Source of the DNA: JAKFEE01 sp036675815
GTDB taxonomy: Bacteria > Pseudomonadota > Alphaproteobacteria > Rhodospirillales > Magnetospirillaceae
Reading direction: 5' to 3'
NCBI GenBank assembly: GCA_036675815.1
Contig: JAKFEE010000036.1
Location: 1 to 64,000, forward strand
Length of the DNA stretch: 64,000 nt
The position numbers and the translations under genes were made by a program. The notes under the pieces are model-generated. The model was given only the letters and a program-made list of their open reading frames with translations, was not told the DNA's origin and made no database searches. This document shows positions 41,333 through 51,754 of the stretch, one piece after another; within the stretch, counting starts at the first letter, position 1, and each line of letters opens with the position of its first letter.

Positions 41333-42865
41333 GTGATACGTCCCAAGACCTTTTGTAGCCGGGTGGCTGCCGCCCGGCATCCGGCGTTGCTGCCCTCGCT
41401 GCAATGGCTATGGGCGGGGCTGGTAGCCCTTGCCGTCACCGCCCTGCTGTCGGCACCGGCGCCGGCGCGTGAGGCACCCGCAAGCTTTGCAGAACTGGCC
41501 GAGCAGCTGCTGCCGGCCGTCGTCAATATTTCGACGACGCAGACCGTGCAGCAGGAGCGCATGCCGGAGATGCCGCAGTTCCCGCCCGGCTCGCCCTTCG
41601 AGGATTTCTTCAAGGAATTCTTCGACCGTGAGCGCCCGGACATGCCGCCGCGCAAGGCAACCTCGCTGGGTTCGGGATTCATCGTCGATCCGGGCGGCTA
41701 CGTGGTCACCAACAATCATGTCATCGCCGACGCCGAAGAGATTACGGTGATTCTGCACGACGATACGGCCTATAAGGCGCAGATCGTCGGCCGCGATTCA
41801 AAGACGGATCTGGCGTTGCTGAAGATCGATGCCAAAGAGAAGCTGCCGTCGGTGCCGTTCGGCGATTCCGATACGATGCGGGTCGGCGATTGGGTGCTGG
41901 CCATCGGCAACCCCTTCGGCCTGGGCGGCACGGTGACGGCCGGCATCATCTCGGCCCGCGCGCGCGACATCAACGCCGGCCCCTACGACGATTTCCTGCA
42001 AACCGACGCCTCGATCAACCGTGGCAACTCGGGCGGCCCGATGTTCAATGTCGATGGCGAGGTGATCGGCATCAACACCGCCATCTTCTCGCCGTCCGGC
42101 GGCTCCATCGGTATCGGCTTCGCCATTCCGGCCAATCTCGCCAAAGCGGTGATCTCGGATATCCGGAAATTCGGCAAGACGCGCCGCGGCTGGCTGGGCG
42201 TCCGCATCCAGTCGCTGAACGACGAGATCGCCGAAAGCCTGGGCCTACAGGAGTCGAGAGGCGCCCTCATCGCCTCGCTGAATGACGGCGGCCCGGCGGC
42301 CGAGGCCGGCATGAAGGCCGGCGACGTCATCCTGCGCTTCGACGGCAAGGAGGTCGGCGATATGCGTCGGCTGCCCCGTATCGTCGCCGAAACCCCGATC
42401 GGTAAGAAGGTCGATGTCGCCGTGTGGCGCGACGGCAAGGAGCGCAACCTTCAGGTCATGGTAGGCGAGCTCGAGGAGGAGATCGAGCCCGAGGCCAAGG
42501 CCGAGGCACCCAGCCAGGACAAGAAGCCCGTCAGCGGCCAGAAGGCGATCGCCGCCCTTGGCCTGACCGTGGCCGCCATGTCGCCCGAGCTGCGCGACCG
42601 CTTCGAGCTGTCGGAGGAGGCCAAGGGCGTCGTCGTGGTCGAAGTCGACGCGCAAGGCGCCGCGGCCGAAAAGGGGATCCGTCCCGGCGACGTTATCGTC
42701 GAGGTCAGCCAGGAAGCGGTCACTTCGCCGAACGAGGTGTCGGACAAGATCGAGGCGGCGCGCGAGGCCGGGCGCAAATCGGTGCTGATGCTGGTCGAGA
42801 ACGAGCGCGGCCTGCGCTTCGTTGCCGTGCGCCTCGACGAGAAGAACGGCAAGAAGGGGCAGTAG
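41333..42865 (+). CDS. degP: Periplasmic Do-type serine protease/chaperone (DegP family)
   Basis: A 510-residue protein. An N-terminal hydrophobic segment (WLWAGLVALAVTALLSAPAPA) is a signal peptide or anchor. The chymotrypsin-like domain has the triad His129 (TNNHVIA), Asp159 (SKTDLALL) and Ser233 (NRGNSGGPM). Two PDZ domains follow (from about 290, RGWLGVRIQSL, and from about 410, IAALGLTVAAMSP). A Q-linker-like region lies between domains. It degrades or holds misfolded envelope proteins. The GTG at 41333 is chosen for GGAG 7 bases upstream. It follows hflKC-DUF2065, a conserved envelope-stress neighbourhood. A terminator follows. Confidence 0.94.
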   Translation: MIRPKTFCSRVAAARHPALLPSLQWLWAGLVALAVTALLSAPAPAREAPASFAELAEQLLPAVVNISTTQTVQQERMPEMPQFPPGSPFEDFFKEFFDRERPDMPPRKATSLGSGFIVDPGGYVVTNNHVIADAEEITVILHDDTAYKAQIVGRDSKTDLALLKIDAKEKLPSVPFGDSDTMRVGDWVLAIGNPFGLGGTVTAGIISARARDINAGPYDDFLQTDASINRGNSGGPMFNVDGEVIGINTAIFSPSGGSIGIGFAIPANLAKAVISDIRKFGKTRRGWLGVRIQSLNDEIAESLGLQESRGALIASLNDGGPAAEAGMKAGDVILRFDGKEVGDMRRLPRIVAETPIGKKVDVAVWRDGKERNLQVMVGELEEEIEPEAKAEAPSQDKKPVSGQKAIAALGLTVAAMSPELRDRFELSEEAKGVVVVEVDAQGAAAEKGIRPGDVIVEVSQEAVTSPNEVSDKIEAAREAGRKSVLMLVENERGLRFVAVRLDEKNGKKGQ

Positions 42866-42891
42866 CTGCCCGTCCCATGCTCAAATCGAGC

Positions 42892-42917
42892 AAAGGCCCT
42901 CCCGCGGAGGGCCTTTT
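42892..42917 (+). terminator. Rho-independent terminator after degP
   Basis: AAAGGCCCTCC pairs perfectly with GGAGGGCCTTT around CGC, 11 bp, followed by TTC. It lies 27 bases after the degP stop and probably ends the hflKC-degP transcripts. From here to 43119 no gene is visible. Confidence 0.88.
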
Positions 42918-43119
42918 CTATCCGGCGATGTCGGTGACTGCATATTTTCTGCACGTGCAGCAGCGCCGTCATGCCCGTAGACAGGCCGCGCCGATGCCGC
43001 CACCGCCGGCCTAGCGAAACGCCACGCCCAGCCGGGCGGCCGGCAAGAGTGTGGAAAACGCTTGGCGATCGCGCGGTGCTGGTCTAAACAGCCCCGTTGT
43101 TCTCAAGGAGGTCGTCGCC

Positions 43120-44355
43120 GTGCCCGTGCCACTGCTCCGTCCCTTTGCCGCCTTGCGCCCGGCACCCGAATATGCAGCGCAGGTCGCGGCGCCGCCCTAC
43201 GACGTGCTGAGCACCGACGAGGCGCGTGCCCAGGCCGGCGGTAAGCCATGGAGCTTCCTGCACATCTCGAAGGCCGAGATCGATCTGCCGGCGGGAACCG
43301 ATCCCTACGATCCCGCGGTGTACGCCAAAGCCGCCGACAACCTGCGCAAGATGGTGGCCGCCGGCGTTCTGCGCCGCGACGCCAAGCCCGGCTTCTATGT
43401 CTATCGCCTCACCATGGGCGAGCACGTGCAGACCGGCATCGTCGGCGGCGGCTCGGTGGCCGCCTATGACACCAATCGCATCCGCAGGCACGAGTTCACC
43501 CGGCCCGACAAGGAGGACGACCGCGTCCGCCAGATCGACGTGTGCAATGCGCAGACCGGGCCGGTGCTGTTGGCCCACCGCCAGCACCCCGACATCACCG
43601 CCGCCATCGCCGCCGCCACGGCGCAGCCGCCGGCCTACGACATCGTCGCCGCCCATGACATCCGCCATGCGCTGTGGGTGATCGACGACGCCGTCACTGT
43701 CGCCCGTATGACCGCCGCCTTCGAATCGATGTCGGCGATCTATATCGCCGACGGCCATCACCGTTCGGCCGCGGCGTCGCGCGTTGCCACCATGCGCCGC
43801 AAGGCCGGCGGCCCGGGCGACGCCGCCTACGAGTCCTTCCTGGTGGTGACCTTCCCCATGGAAGAGATGAATATCCTCGACTACAACCGCGTGGTGAAAG
43901 ACCTCAACGGCCTGTCGCCCGAGGCCTTCCTGGCGAGGGTCGCCGCGGCATTCGTCGTCGAGCCGGTTTCCGCGATCGCCTCGCCGCGTCGGCCGCGCGA
44001 GATGGGCCTGTATCTGGCCGGCCGCTGGTTCCGTCTCTCCCCGAAGGGGGAGTTGCCCGCGGATCCGGTGGCGCGGCTGGACGTCAGCCTGCTCACCGAT
44101 CGTTTGCTCGATCCGATTCTGGGCATCACGGATCTGCGCAAGGACAAGCGTATCGACTTCGTCGGCGGCAAGCGCGGGCTGGGCGAACTCGAGCGGCGGG
44201 TCGATTCCGGCGAGATGGCCGCCGCGTTCGCCATGTACCCGACCAGCATGGAAGACCTGGTGGCCGTCGCCGAATCCAATCAGGTCATGCCACCCAAGTC
44301 GACATGGTTCGAGCCCAAGCTGGCCGACGGCCTGGTGAGCTACCCGCTGGATTAG
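43120..44355 (+). CDS. DUF1015 family protein
   Basis: A 411-residue protein: PFAALRPAPEYAAQVAAPPYDVL at the start, FLHISKAEID, GPVLLAH, IADGHHRSAAASRVA (the family's strongest motif), FPMEEMNILDYNRVVKDL and EMAAAFAMYPTSMEDL near the end. DUF1015 includes SbnI-like proteins; free-serine kinase activity has been described for that branch, but the assignment here is uncertain. GTG 43120 has AAGGAGG 8 bases upstream and begins exactly where homology starts. No operon partner in the window. Confidence 0.85.
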   Translation: MPVPLLRPFAALRPAPEYAAQVAAPPYDVLSTDEARAQAGGKPWSFLHISKAEIDLPAGTDPYDPAVYAKAADNLRKMVAAGVLRRDAKPGFYVYRLTMGEHVQTGIVGGGSVAAYDTNRIRRHEFTRPDKEDDRVRQIDVCNAQTGPVLLAHRQHPDITAAIAAATAQPPAYDIVAAHDIRHALWVIDDAVTVARMTAAFESMSAIYIADGHHRSAAASRVATMRRKAGGPGDAAYESFLVVTFPMEEMNILDYNRVVKDLNGLSPEAFLARVAAAFVVEPVSAIASPRRPREMGLYLAGRWFRLSPKGELPADPVARLDVSLLTDRLLDPILGITDLRKDKRIDFVGGKRGLGELERRVDSGEMAAAFAMYPTSMEDLVAVAESNQVMPPKSTWFEPKLADGLVSYPLD

Positions 44356-44454
44356 GTGATCAACTGAGGTATTATGATCACCGGGCGTCAATGCGGGTGC
44401 AGGTCGCGCGCGAAGGCACGCGGGTCGACGTGCAAACGGAGGTGGTGCCCGCAA

Positions 44455-44850
44455 TCAGGTCCGTACCGCCGTTACGTCGGTGTGCGTGAAGTCGTCGCCT
44501 TTGAACAGCAGGGGCTCGCCCGTGGCCTTGGCGAGCGCGTAGGCGAAGCAATCGCCGAAATTCAACTGTGCCGGATGGCCGCCCCCCTTGCCGAAATCCC
44601 GGTAAGCTTCCCGCGCGATCCTCGCCTGTGCCTCGGTGACGGGTTCGACGACAAGGCCTGCCTCCTTGACGAGATCATCGAAGCGGCGGCTGGCGACGGG
44701 ATCGCGGCTGGCGTCGATGACGACGGCGGCTTCCAGGAAGTTGGCGGCGGAGACGCGCCGATGGGCCGCGCTCTCGATGGCCATGGCGCAAGACAGAGCT
44801 TCGGGTTCGTCGCGGAGGATGGCGATGAGCGCCGACGTATCGATGATCAT
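44455..44850 (-). CDS. vapC: PIN-domain ribonuclease toxin (VapC)
   Basis: A 131-residue PIN protein. MIIDTSALIAILRDEPEA carries the first acidic residue (Asp4); Glu in SAANFLEAAVVID, and Asp in LNFGDCFAYALAKATGEPLL plus GDDFTHTD, complete the metal site. VapC toxins cut tRNA or rRNA and are held inactive by VapB. It starts inside the end of vapB (ATGA overlap) and is on the minus strand facing the DUF1015 gene. All catalytic residues are present, so the toxin is predicted active. Confidence 0.93.
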   Translation of the reverse strand: MIIDTSALIAILRDEPEALSCAMAIESAAHRRVSAANFLEAAVVIDASRDPVASRRFDDLVKEAGLVVEPVTEAQARIAREAYRDFGKGGGHPAQLNFGDCFAYALAKATGEPLLFKGDDFTHTDVTAVRT

Positions 44851-45101
44851 TGCGGCAATCCGTCATCGCCGTAAAGCAGGTCGCCGTGATCGGCGGAACG
44901 GAACGGCTCCTTCAGGCGCGCCGCGCAATCCTTGCCGATGACGAGCAGGCGGTCCGACAGAGGGATGCCCCGTTCGCGGCGCACGCGGTCGAGGCGCTCC
45001 CGAATCGCTTCCGTGACCGCCGCCGCCATGCTTTCCCCGGTCAGCGCCGCAAGCTCCTGCGCCAGCCGGTGGGCCTCGTCGTTCTTGATGTTCAGGCTCA
45101 T
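44847..45101 (-). CDS. vapB: VapB-type antitoxin
   Basis: An 84-residue antitoxin: N-terminal ribbon-helix-helix-like region SLNIKNDEAHRLAQELAALT and SMAAAVTEAIRERLDRVRRE (dimer and DNA binding), and a C-terminal acidic tail to wrap VapC. It matches the PSK/VapB short-antitoxin family. It is the first gene of the pair. Operator-like direct repeats occur just upstream, so autoregulation is probable. Confidence 0.9.
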   Translation of the reverse strand: MSLNIKNDEAHRLAQELAALTGESMAAAVTEAIRERLDRVRRERGIPLSDRLLVIGKDCAARLKEPFRSADHGDLLYGDDGLPQ

Positions 45102-45111
45102 GGTTAAACCT

Positions 45112-45142
45112 TTCTACCATCATTTTGGTGCCATTCTACCAT
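45112..45142 (-). promoter_or_regulatory. Candidate VapB operator: direct repeats of TTCTACCAT
   Basis: TTCTACCAT occurs at 45112-45120 and again at 45134-45142, 22 bases apart or two helical turns, beginning 11 bases upstream of the vapB start. The spacing puts both on the same DNA face, as expected for tandem antitoxin dimers. Confidence 0.5.
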
Positions 45143-45263
45143 ATGGCTGCGCGAAACAGATGGGACCGCTGAGGGAACAGGGACGGGCACAAGATCGCCT
45201 GATCGTCGCCGCCGGCCCCACCGCAATGCATAATTAGCTTGTTTTCCGTGGCGAACCGGCAGA

Positions 45264-45282
45264 TGTAGTGGGAATCACTACA
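45264..45282 (+). promoter_or_regulatory. Candidate Phd operator: TGTAGTG-N5-CACTACA palindrome
   Basis: A perfect 7-base inverted repeat with a 5-base spacer, 16 bases before the antitoxin ATG at 45299. Phd/YefM antitoxins bind palindromes in this position; the match of place and symmetry makes it a likely autoregulatory site. Confidence 0.6.
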
Positions 45283-45298
45283 CTGCTCGGTTTTCGCC

Positions 45299-45538
45299 AT
45301 GAAGACAGTTTCGGCCGCCGAGGCTAATCGCAAGTTTTCGCAACTCCTTCGTGAGGTGCGCGAGGGGCAGAGCTTCGTCGTCACTTCGCACGGCACGCCC
45401 GTTGCCACCATAGCGCCGGCAGGGCAGGGCGCTGGCGGCGTGCGTGAGCGGGCGCGAACCGCATTGCTGGCCCGTCTGGAAAACCAACCCGCCACGGACG
45501 TCGGGCCCTGGATCCGCGGCGAGTTGTACGACGAATGA
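45299..45538 (+). CDS. Phd/YefM-family antitoxin
   Basis: A 79-residue antitoxin: MKTVSAAEANRKFSQLLREV, GQSFVVTSHGTPVATIAP is the Phd/YefM DNA-binding fold, followed by a toxin-binding tail (ARTALLARLENQPATDVGPW). Overlaps the PIN toxin gene by ATGA. Its operator palindrome lies directly upstream. Divergent from the vapBC pair with about 200 bases between. Confidence 0.9.
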   Translation: MKTVSAAEANRKFSQLLREVREGQSFVVTSHGTPVATIAPAGQGAGGVRERARTALLARLENQPATDVGPWIRGELYDE

Positions 45539-45975
45539 GGGCGGCGCTCGACACCAACATCCTGGTTTACGCCGAGGGTCTGAACGGCGAAGCCCGCCAA
45601 ACCGCTGCCCGGGACTTGTTACTTGGGATCGTCGTTGAGACAATCGTTCCGGCCCAGGTTCTGGGCGAGGTCTTTCGGGTGCTGACGCGAAAGGCGCGGC
45701 GCACGGCGGGGGCGGCTCGAGCCGCGGTGCTTGACTGGCGCGATGCCTACCTGGTGCAAGACACCACCGCTGCCGTGCTGGCCTCGGCCATGGATCTCGC
45801 GGCGGACCACGCCTTCGACATCTGGGACGCGGTCATCGTGGCGGCAGCGGCGGAGGCTGGTTGCCGCGTGCTGCTATCGGAAGACATGCACGATGGCTTT
45901 ACCTGGCGCGGCCTCACGGTGGTCGATCCCTTCCGCGAAGCTAATGCGCCGCTCCTGAATTTGCTGCGCGGTTAG
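45535..45975 (+). CDS. PIN-domain toxin (VapC-like)
   Basis: A 146-residue PIN protein. MRAALDTNILVYAEG holds the first Asp, VLGEVFRVLTRKA the Glu, and AFDIWDAVIVAAAAEAGC with LLSEDMHDG the remaining acidic residues. It is a different lineage from the first VapC by sequence. Its partner antitoxin is Phd-like instead of VapB-like, so the two modules should not cross-neutralise. Followed after 34 bases by miaA on the same strand. Confidence 0.9.
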   Translation: MRAALDTNILVYAEGLNGEARQTAARDLLLGIVVETIVPAQVLGEVFRVLTRKARRTAGAARAAVLDWRDAYLVQDTTAAVLASAMDLAADHAFDIWDAVIVAAAAEAGCRVLLSEDMHDGFTWRGLTVVDPFREANAPLLNLLRG

Positions 45976-46009
45976 GGATGGATGCGAAGAGAATCCACGG
46001 TGAGAGGCT

Positions 46010-46954
46010 ATGCTGATGCAGCGTCGCCTGATCGTCGTCGGCGGCCCCACCGCTTCCGGCAAATCGGCCCTGGCCCTGGCCATCGCCGAGGCGGTGGGCG
46101 GCACCATCGTCAATGCCGATTCCATGCAGGTCTACCGCGAACTGCCGATCCTGTCGGCGGCGCCCTCGGCCGAGGAGCGGGCGCGGGTGCCGCATCGGCT
46201 GTACGGCGTGCTACCGGCGGCCGAGGTCTGTTCGGCGGCGCGCTGGCGGGATATGGCGCTGGCCGAGATTGCGGTGGCGTGGGATGCGGGGCGGGTGCCG
46301 GTCCTCGTCGGCGGCACTGGTCTGTATATCAATGCCCTGCTGCGCGGGTTGTCGCCGATCCCGGAGATCCCCGAAGCCGTCCGGGCGGCGGCGCGGGCGC
46401 TGTTCGCCGATCTGGGCAACGCGGCTTTTCATGCGCGGCTGGCCGAGCGCGATCCGCTCATGGCGACGCGCCTCGATCCCGGCAATTCGCAGCGCCTGGT
46501 GCGCGCCTGGGAGGTGATTGAGGCGACCGGGCAATCGCTGGCGGCGTGGCAGTCGGCAGCCCCCATCGGCGTCCTGGCGGAACCCGCTCTCCCCATCGTG
46601 CTCGAACCGCCGCGCGAAGCCCTCTACGCCAGCATTGATCGACGCTTCCTCGAAATGATGGAACGGGGGGCGCTCAATGAGGTCGCAGCCATCGGTGCTG
46701 CCGGGCTCGATCCGGCGCTGCCGGCGATGAAAGCCCTGGGCATTCCCGAACTGCGTCGCCATCTGCAGGGGCAGATTGGTCGTGAACAGGCGGTGGCGCT
46801 CGCCCAGCAGGCCAGCCGCCATTACGCCAAGCGTCAGATCACTTGGTTCCGCCATCAAATGGGTGGAGAGGCGCTGCGGCTGGGCGCGCAACTTTCGGAA
46901 AGCCTGACACACAAAATATTGCCGATTATTCGCCGCTTCCTGTTGACCCCGTGA
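46010..46954 (+). CDS. miaA: tRNA dimethylallyltransferase
   Basis: Adds the isopentenyl group to A37 of tRNAs reading UNN codons. Length 314, typical. P-loop GGPTASGKSALALAIAEA, then GTIVNADSMQVYRELPILSA, PHRLYGV, PVLVGGTGLYINALLRGL, DPGNSQRLVRAWEVIE, and ASRHYAKRQITWFRHQ at the C-terminal side are family motifs. The start may be 46010 or the ATG two codons later. It sits between the toxin-antitoxin pair and ilvB; miaA upstream of ilvB is an arrangement I associate with alphaproteobacteria. Confidence 0.96.
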   Translation: MLMQRRLIVVGGPTASGKSALALAIAEAVGGTIVNADSMQVYRELPILSAAPSAEERARVPHRLYGVLPAAEVCSAARWRDMALAEIAVAWDAGRVPVLVGGTGLYINALLRGLSPIPEIPEAVRAAARALFADLGNAAFHARLAERDPLMATRLDPGNSQRLVRAWEVIEATGQSLAAWQSAAPIGVLAEPALPIVLEPPREALYASIDRRFLEMMERGALNEVAAIGAAGLDPALPAMKALGIPELRRHLQGQIGREQAVALAQQASRHYAKRQITWFRHQMGGEALRLGAQLSESLTHKILPIIRRFLLTP

Positions 46955-47047
46955 ACCCGAAAGTCTAGTGTTGGCGCTCCGCGGCGGCCGTCTTGCGGCC
47001 CCCTCGGCCTGCCGCAAACAGATGACGTCGTGAAAGGGATTCTGGCG

Positions 47048-48811
<1,764 letters not shown>

Positions 48812-48833
48812 GCCTGGGGGGATTTCAGCCGTG

Positions 48834-49346
48834 ATGATTCAGAAGCAAGACATCCGCCGCCACACCCTGTCCGTCCTGGTCGACAACGAGGCCGGCGTGC
48901 TGGCCCGCGTCATCGGCCTGTTCTCCGGGCGCGGCTACAACATCGAGAGCCTGACCGTGGCCGAGGTCGACGCGCGCGAGAACGTCTCGCGCATCACCGT
49001 CGTCACCACCGGCACCGCCATGGTGATCGAGCAGATCAAGGCGCAGCTGTGCCGGCTGGTGCCGGTGCATACGGTTTCGGACCTGACGCTCGAGGGCCCG
49101 TCGGTCGAGCGTGAACTGGCGCTGGTCAAGGTGGCCGGCAGCGGCGAGAAGCGGGTCGAATCCTTGCGCATCGCCGACATCTTCCGTGCCCGCGCCGTGG
49201 ACTCGACCAACGAGAGCTTCGTTTTCGAGATCGTCGGCTCGACCGAGAAGCTCAACGCCTTCATCGGGCTGATGGAACCGTTGGGCCTGGTCGAGGTGTC
49301 GCGCACCGGCGTCGTCGCCATCGCCCGCGGCGCCCAACCGCTGTAG
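48834..49346 (+). CDS. ilvH: Acetolactate synthase small (regulatory) subunit
   Basis: A 170-residue ACT-domain protein that binds valine and regulates the large subunit. RHTLSVLVDNEAGVLARVIG and LFSGRGYNIESLTVA are the N-terminal ACT; ERELALVKVAG and SFVFEIVGSTEKLNAFIGLM form the C-terminal domain. ATG 48834 is preceded by an in-frame GTG at 48831, with GGGGGA upstream; either start is possible. It is coupled to ilvB by short spacing. Confidence 0.96.
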   Translation: MIQKQDIRRHTLSVLVDNEAGVLARVIGLFSGRGYNIESLTVAEVDARENVSRITVVTTGTAMVIEQIKAQLCRLVPVHTVSDLTLEGPSVERELALVKVAGSGEKRVESLRIADIFRARAVDSTNESFVFEIVGSTEKLNAFIGLMEPLGLVEVSRTGVVAIARGAQPL

Positions 49347-49444
49347 GCAGCCCTCGCCATCTGGATGAGACCCGCTCGCCGCCTAGCCAGGCGGTGCGGG
49401 TTGGGCCATCCTCTGCCGGTGCTCAACCACCGGGAGGGTCCCGC

Positions 49445-50272
49445 ATGTTTCTTGCCGTCGCGCGCCGCTTTGCCGGCGCCTTCGCTGCCGCCATGGTCCT
49501 GGCCGCCAGCGCCAGCGCTACCGAACTCACCTGGTACGGCCATTCGGCGTTCAAGCTGACCACCCCGACGGGCAAGGTGGTGCTGATCGATCCGTGGATC
49601 GTCAATCCCGCCAATCCCAACGGCAAGCAGGACCTCGAGGCGCTGACCAAGGCCGACCTGATCCTGGTCAGCCACGGCCACGGCGACCACATCGGCAATG
49701 CGGTCGAGATCGCCAAGACGACCGGCGCCAAGCTGGTCGGCACCTTCGACCTGATGCGGGCGCTGGTGCAGTACCGCGGCTACCCCAAGGACCAGGCCGG
49801 CATGGCCACCGCCGGCAATTTCGGCGGCGAGATCACTCTGCTCGGCGGCGAGGTCAAGGTGGCGTTCGTTCCGGCCGTGCACGGCTCGGATGTCGAGGTC
49901 GCCTCGGGCCTGCCCGACGAGGGCACGCAGCGGCCGGCGGGCGATCCCGGCGCCTTTCTCATCACCGTCAAGGACGGCCCGACTATCTACCACACTGGCG
50001 ACACGGACCTTTTCTCGGACATGGCCTTGGTCAAGCGGTTCCGCCCGGTCGACGTGATGCTGGTCAACATTGGCGACAAGTTCACCATGGGGCCGCAACG
50101 CGCCGCCATCGCCACCAAACTGGTCGAGCCCCGCCGGATGGCGATTCCGATGCATTTCGGCACCTATCCGGTGCTCACCGGCACGCCGGCGGATTTCGCC
50201 GAGGCGCTGAAACAGGAAGGGGTGGCAACGCCGATGCGGGAAATGAAGGTGGGCGAAACGGTGAAATTCTAG
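49445..50272 (+). CDS. Exported metallo-beta-lactamase-fold hydrolase (UPF0173-like)
   Basis: A 275-residue protein with a Sec signal (residues 1-26, ending ASASA-TE), which is unusual because UPF0173 members are normally cytoplasmic. Mature part: LTWYGHSAFKLTTPTGKVVL, IDPW, the metal motif VSHGHGDHIGNAVEIAK, AVHGSD, IYHTGDTDLFSDMAL, MLVNIGDKFTMGPQRAAIAT and IPMHFGTYP, all in the order of UlaG/UPF0173 enzymes. The substrate is unknown. The ATG at 49445 follows GGGAGGGTCCCGC. It lies between ilvH and an orphan binding protein, with no metabolic link visible. Its stop is followed 8 bases later by a palindromic repeat. Confidence 0.85.
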   Translation: MFLAVARRFAGAFAAAMVLAASASATELTWYGHSAFKLTTPTGKVVLIDPWIVNPANPNGKQDLEALTKADLILVSHGHGDHIGNAVEIAKTTGAKLVGTFDLMRALVQYRGYPKDQAGMATAGNFGGEITLLGGEVKVAFVPAVHGSDVEVASGLPDEGTQRPAGDPGAFLITVKDGPTIYHTGDTDLFSDMALVKRFRPVDVMLVNIGDKFTMGPQRAAIATKLVEPRRMAIPMHFGTYPVLTGTPADFAEALKQEGVATPMREMKVGETVKF

Positions 50273-50280
50273 AGCCGGCA

Positions 50281-50308
50281 GGAGCGCGGAGCTCCAGCTC
50301 CGCGCTCC
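50281..50308. repeat. Palindromic repeat, short copy 3
   Basis: A 28-base collapsed version of the 55-bp family: GGAGCGCGGAGCT and AGCTCCGCGCTCC, 13-base arms, separated by CC. It looks like the outer parts of copy 1 joined with the middle removed. It begins 8 bases after the preceding stop. The following 40 bases include ACAACATGTTTGTTGT, an unrelated small palindrome. Confidence 0.8.
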
Positions 50309-50419
50309 ATATACAACATGTTTGTTGTGTTTATATGATTTGGTTGCGCCGTGCGGCAATGTAGTTTAACGATGCGTCCTTGTTTGGCGGCATCGCCGCA
50401 CCGTGGAATGAGGGCGCAA

Positions 50420-51640
50420 ATGGGGATCAATCGCGTTTTGGCAACATTCGGCGTGGCGGCCGGCCTGGCGGTGGTGCCGGCTGCAGCGGCCGGAGTGAGC
50501 GATGACGCCGTGCGCATCGGCGTGCTCAACGACCAGTCCGGTATCTATGCGGACATGGCGGGCCCCGGCTCGGTGATCGCCGCTCAGATGGCGGTTGAGG
50601 ATTTTGGCGGCAAGGTTCTCGGCATGCCCATCGAGATCTTCGCCGGCGACCACCAGAACAAGCCGGACATCGGTTCGCAGGTGGTCAGCCGCTGGATCGA
50701 CGAGGACAAGGTCGACGCCGTCGTCGATATCCCCACCTCCTCGGTGCTTCTGGCGGTGCAGGAGATCGGCCGGCGGAAGAACCGTCTGGTGATCGCCTCG
50801 ACCGGCGGTTCCTCGGACTTCACCGGCAAGGCCTGCGCGCCGACCGGCATCCATTGGACCTATGATACCTATGGGCTTGCCGTCGGCACCGGGCTGGCGC
50901 TGGCGGACAAGGGCGATTGGTTCTTCATCACCGCCGACTATGCCTTCGGCCACGCGCTCGAGCGCGACACCACGGCGACCGTGACCAAGGCCGGCGGCAA
51001 GGTCTTGGGCGGCGTGCGCCACCCGCAGGGCATCGGTGACTTCTCGTCCTTCCTGCTGCAGGCGCAAGGGTCGGGTGCCCAACTGATCGGCCTCGCCAAC
51101 GCCGGCGCCGATACCGTCAACGCCATCAAGCAGGCGCGCGAGTTCGGGCTGCCGCAGAGCGGCATCACCCTGGTCGGGCTTTATCTCAACCTATCGGACA
51201 TTCACGCCATCGGCCTGGAAGCGGCGCAGGGCCTGATCCTGACCCAAGGCTTCTACTGGGATCTCAACGAGGAGGCGCGCGCCTGGTCCAAGCGCTTTTT
51301 CGAGCGCCACAACGCCATGCCGAGCATGGGCCAGGCCGGCACCTATTCGGCCGTCATGCATTATCTCAAGGCGATCGCCGCCGCCGGAACCGACGACACT
51401 CAGGCCGTGGCCGCCAAGATGAAAGAACTGCCGGTCGACGACTTCTTCGCCCATAACGGCAAGATCCGTGAGGACGGCCGCATGGTGCACGATCTCTACG
51501 TGCTCGAGGTCAAGTCGCCGGCGGAGTCCAAGGGGCCGTGGGATTACCTGAAGCTGGTCCGCACCATCCCCGGCGACCAGGCGTTCCGGCCGCTGGCCGA
51601 GAGCGAGTGCTCGCTGGTCAAGAAAGCGTCGCTGAAGTAG
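50420..51640 (+). CDS. ABC-type branched-chain amino acid (LIV) family substrate-binding protein, orphan
   Basis: A 406-residue periplasmic binding protein of fold type I. The signal (residues 1-24) ends VPAAAA-GV. VRIGVLNDQSGIYADMAGPG, IAAQMAVEDFGG, VDAVVDIPTSSVLLAVQEIG, TGIHWTYDTYGLAVGTGLAL and GKIREDGRMVHDLYVLEVKS are family patterns. No permease or ATPase gene is adjacent. The ligand could be an amino acid, amide or aromatic acid. ATG 50420 has GAGGGC upstream. It sits between ilvH and ilvC and ends with a strong hairpin, so it is its own transcript. Confidence 0.88.
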   Translation: MGINRVLATFGVAAGLAVVPAAAAGVSDDAVRIGVLNDQSGIYADMAGPGSVIAAQMAVEDFGGKVLGMPIEIFAGDHQNKPDIGSQVVSRWIDEDKVDAVVDIPTSSVLLAVQEIGRRKNRLVIASTGGSSDFTGKACAPTGIHWTYDTYGLAVGTGLALADKGDWFFITADYAFGHALERDTTATVTKAGGKVLGGVRHPQGIGDFSSFLLQAQGSGAQLIGLANAGADTVNAIKQAREFGLPQSGITLVGLYLNLSDIHAIGLEAAQGLILTQGFYWDLNEEARAWSKRFFERHNAMPSMGQAGTYSAVMHYLKAIAAAGTDDTQAVAAKMKELPVDDFFAHNGKIREDGRMVHDLYVLEVKSPAESKGPWDYLKLVRTIPGDQAFRPLAESECSLVKKASLK

Positions 51641-51646
51641 CGCCCG

Positions 51647-51680
51647 GCTTGCTTCGGCGGCCAACGCCGCCGAAGCAAGC
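51647..51680 (+). terminator. Strong hairpin after the binding-protein gene
   Basis: A perfect 15-bp stem beginning GCTTGCTTCGGCGGC with loop CAAC, 6 bases after the stop. Only TT follows, so termination may be partial. It separates the binding-protein gene from ilvC. Confidence 0.75.
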
Positions 51681-51754
51681 TTCCCTCGCTCCATCAAACC
51701 GTGTAAGTTCCGCCGCTACCGCCATGGCTATTATCGACTAATCGGGGAAGTGTG

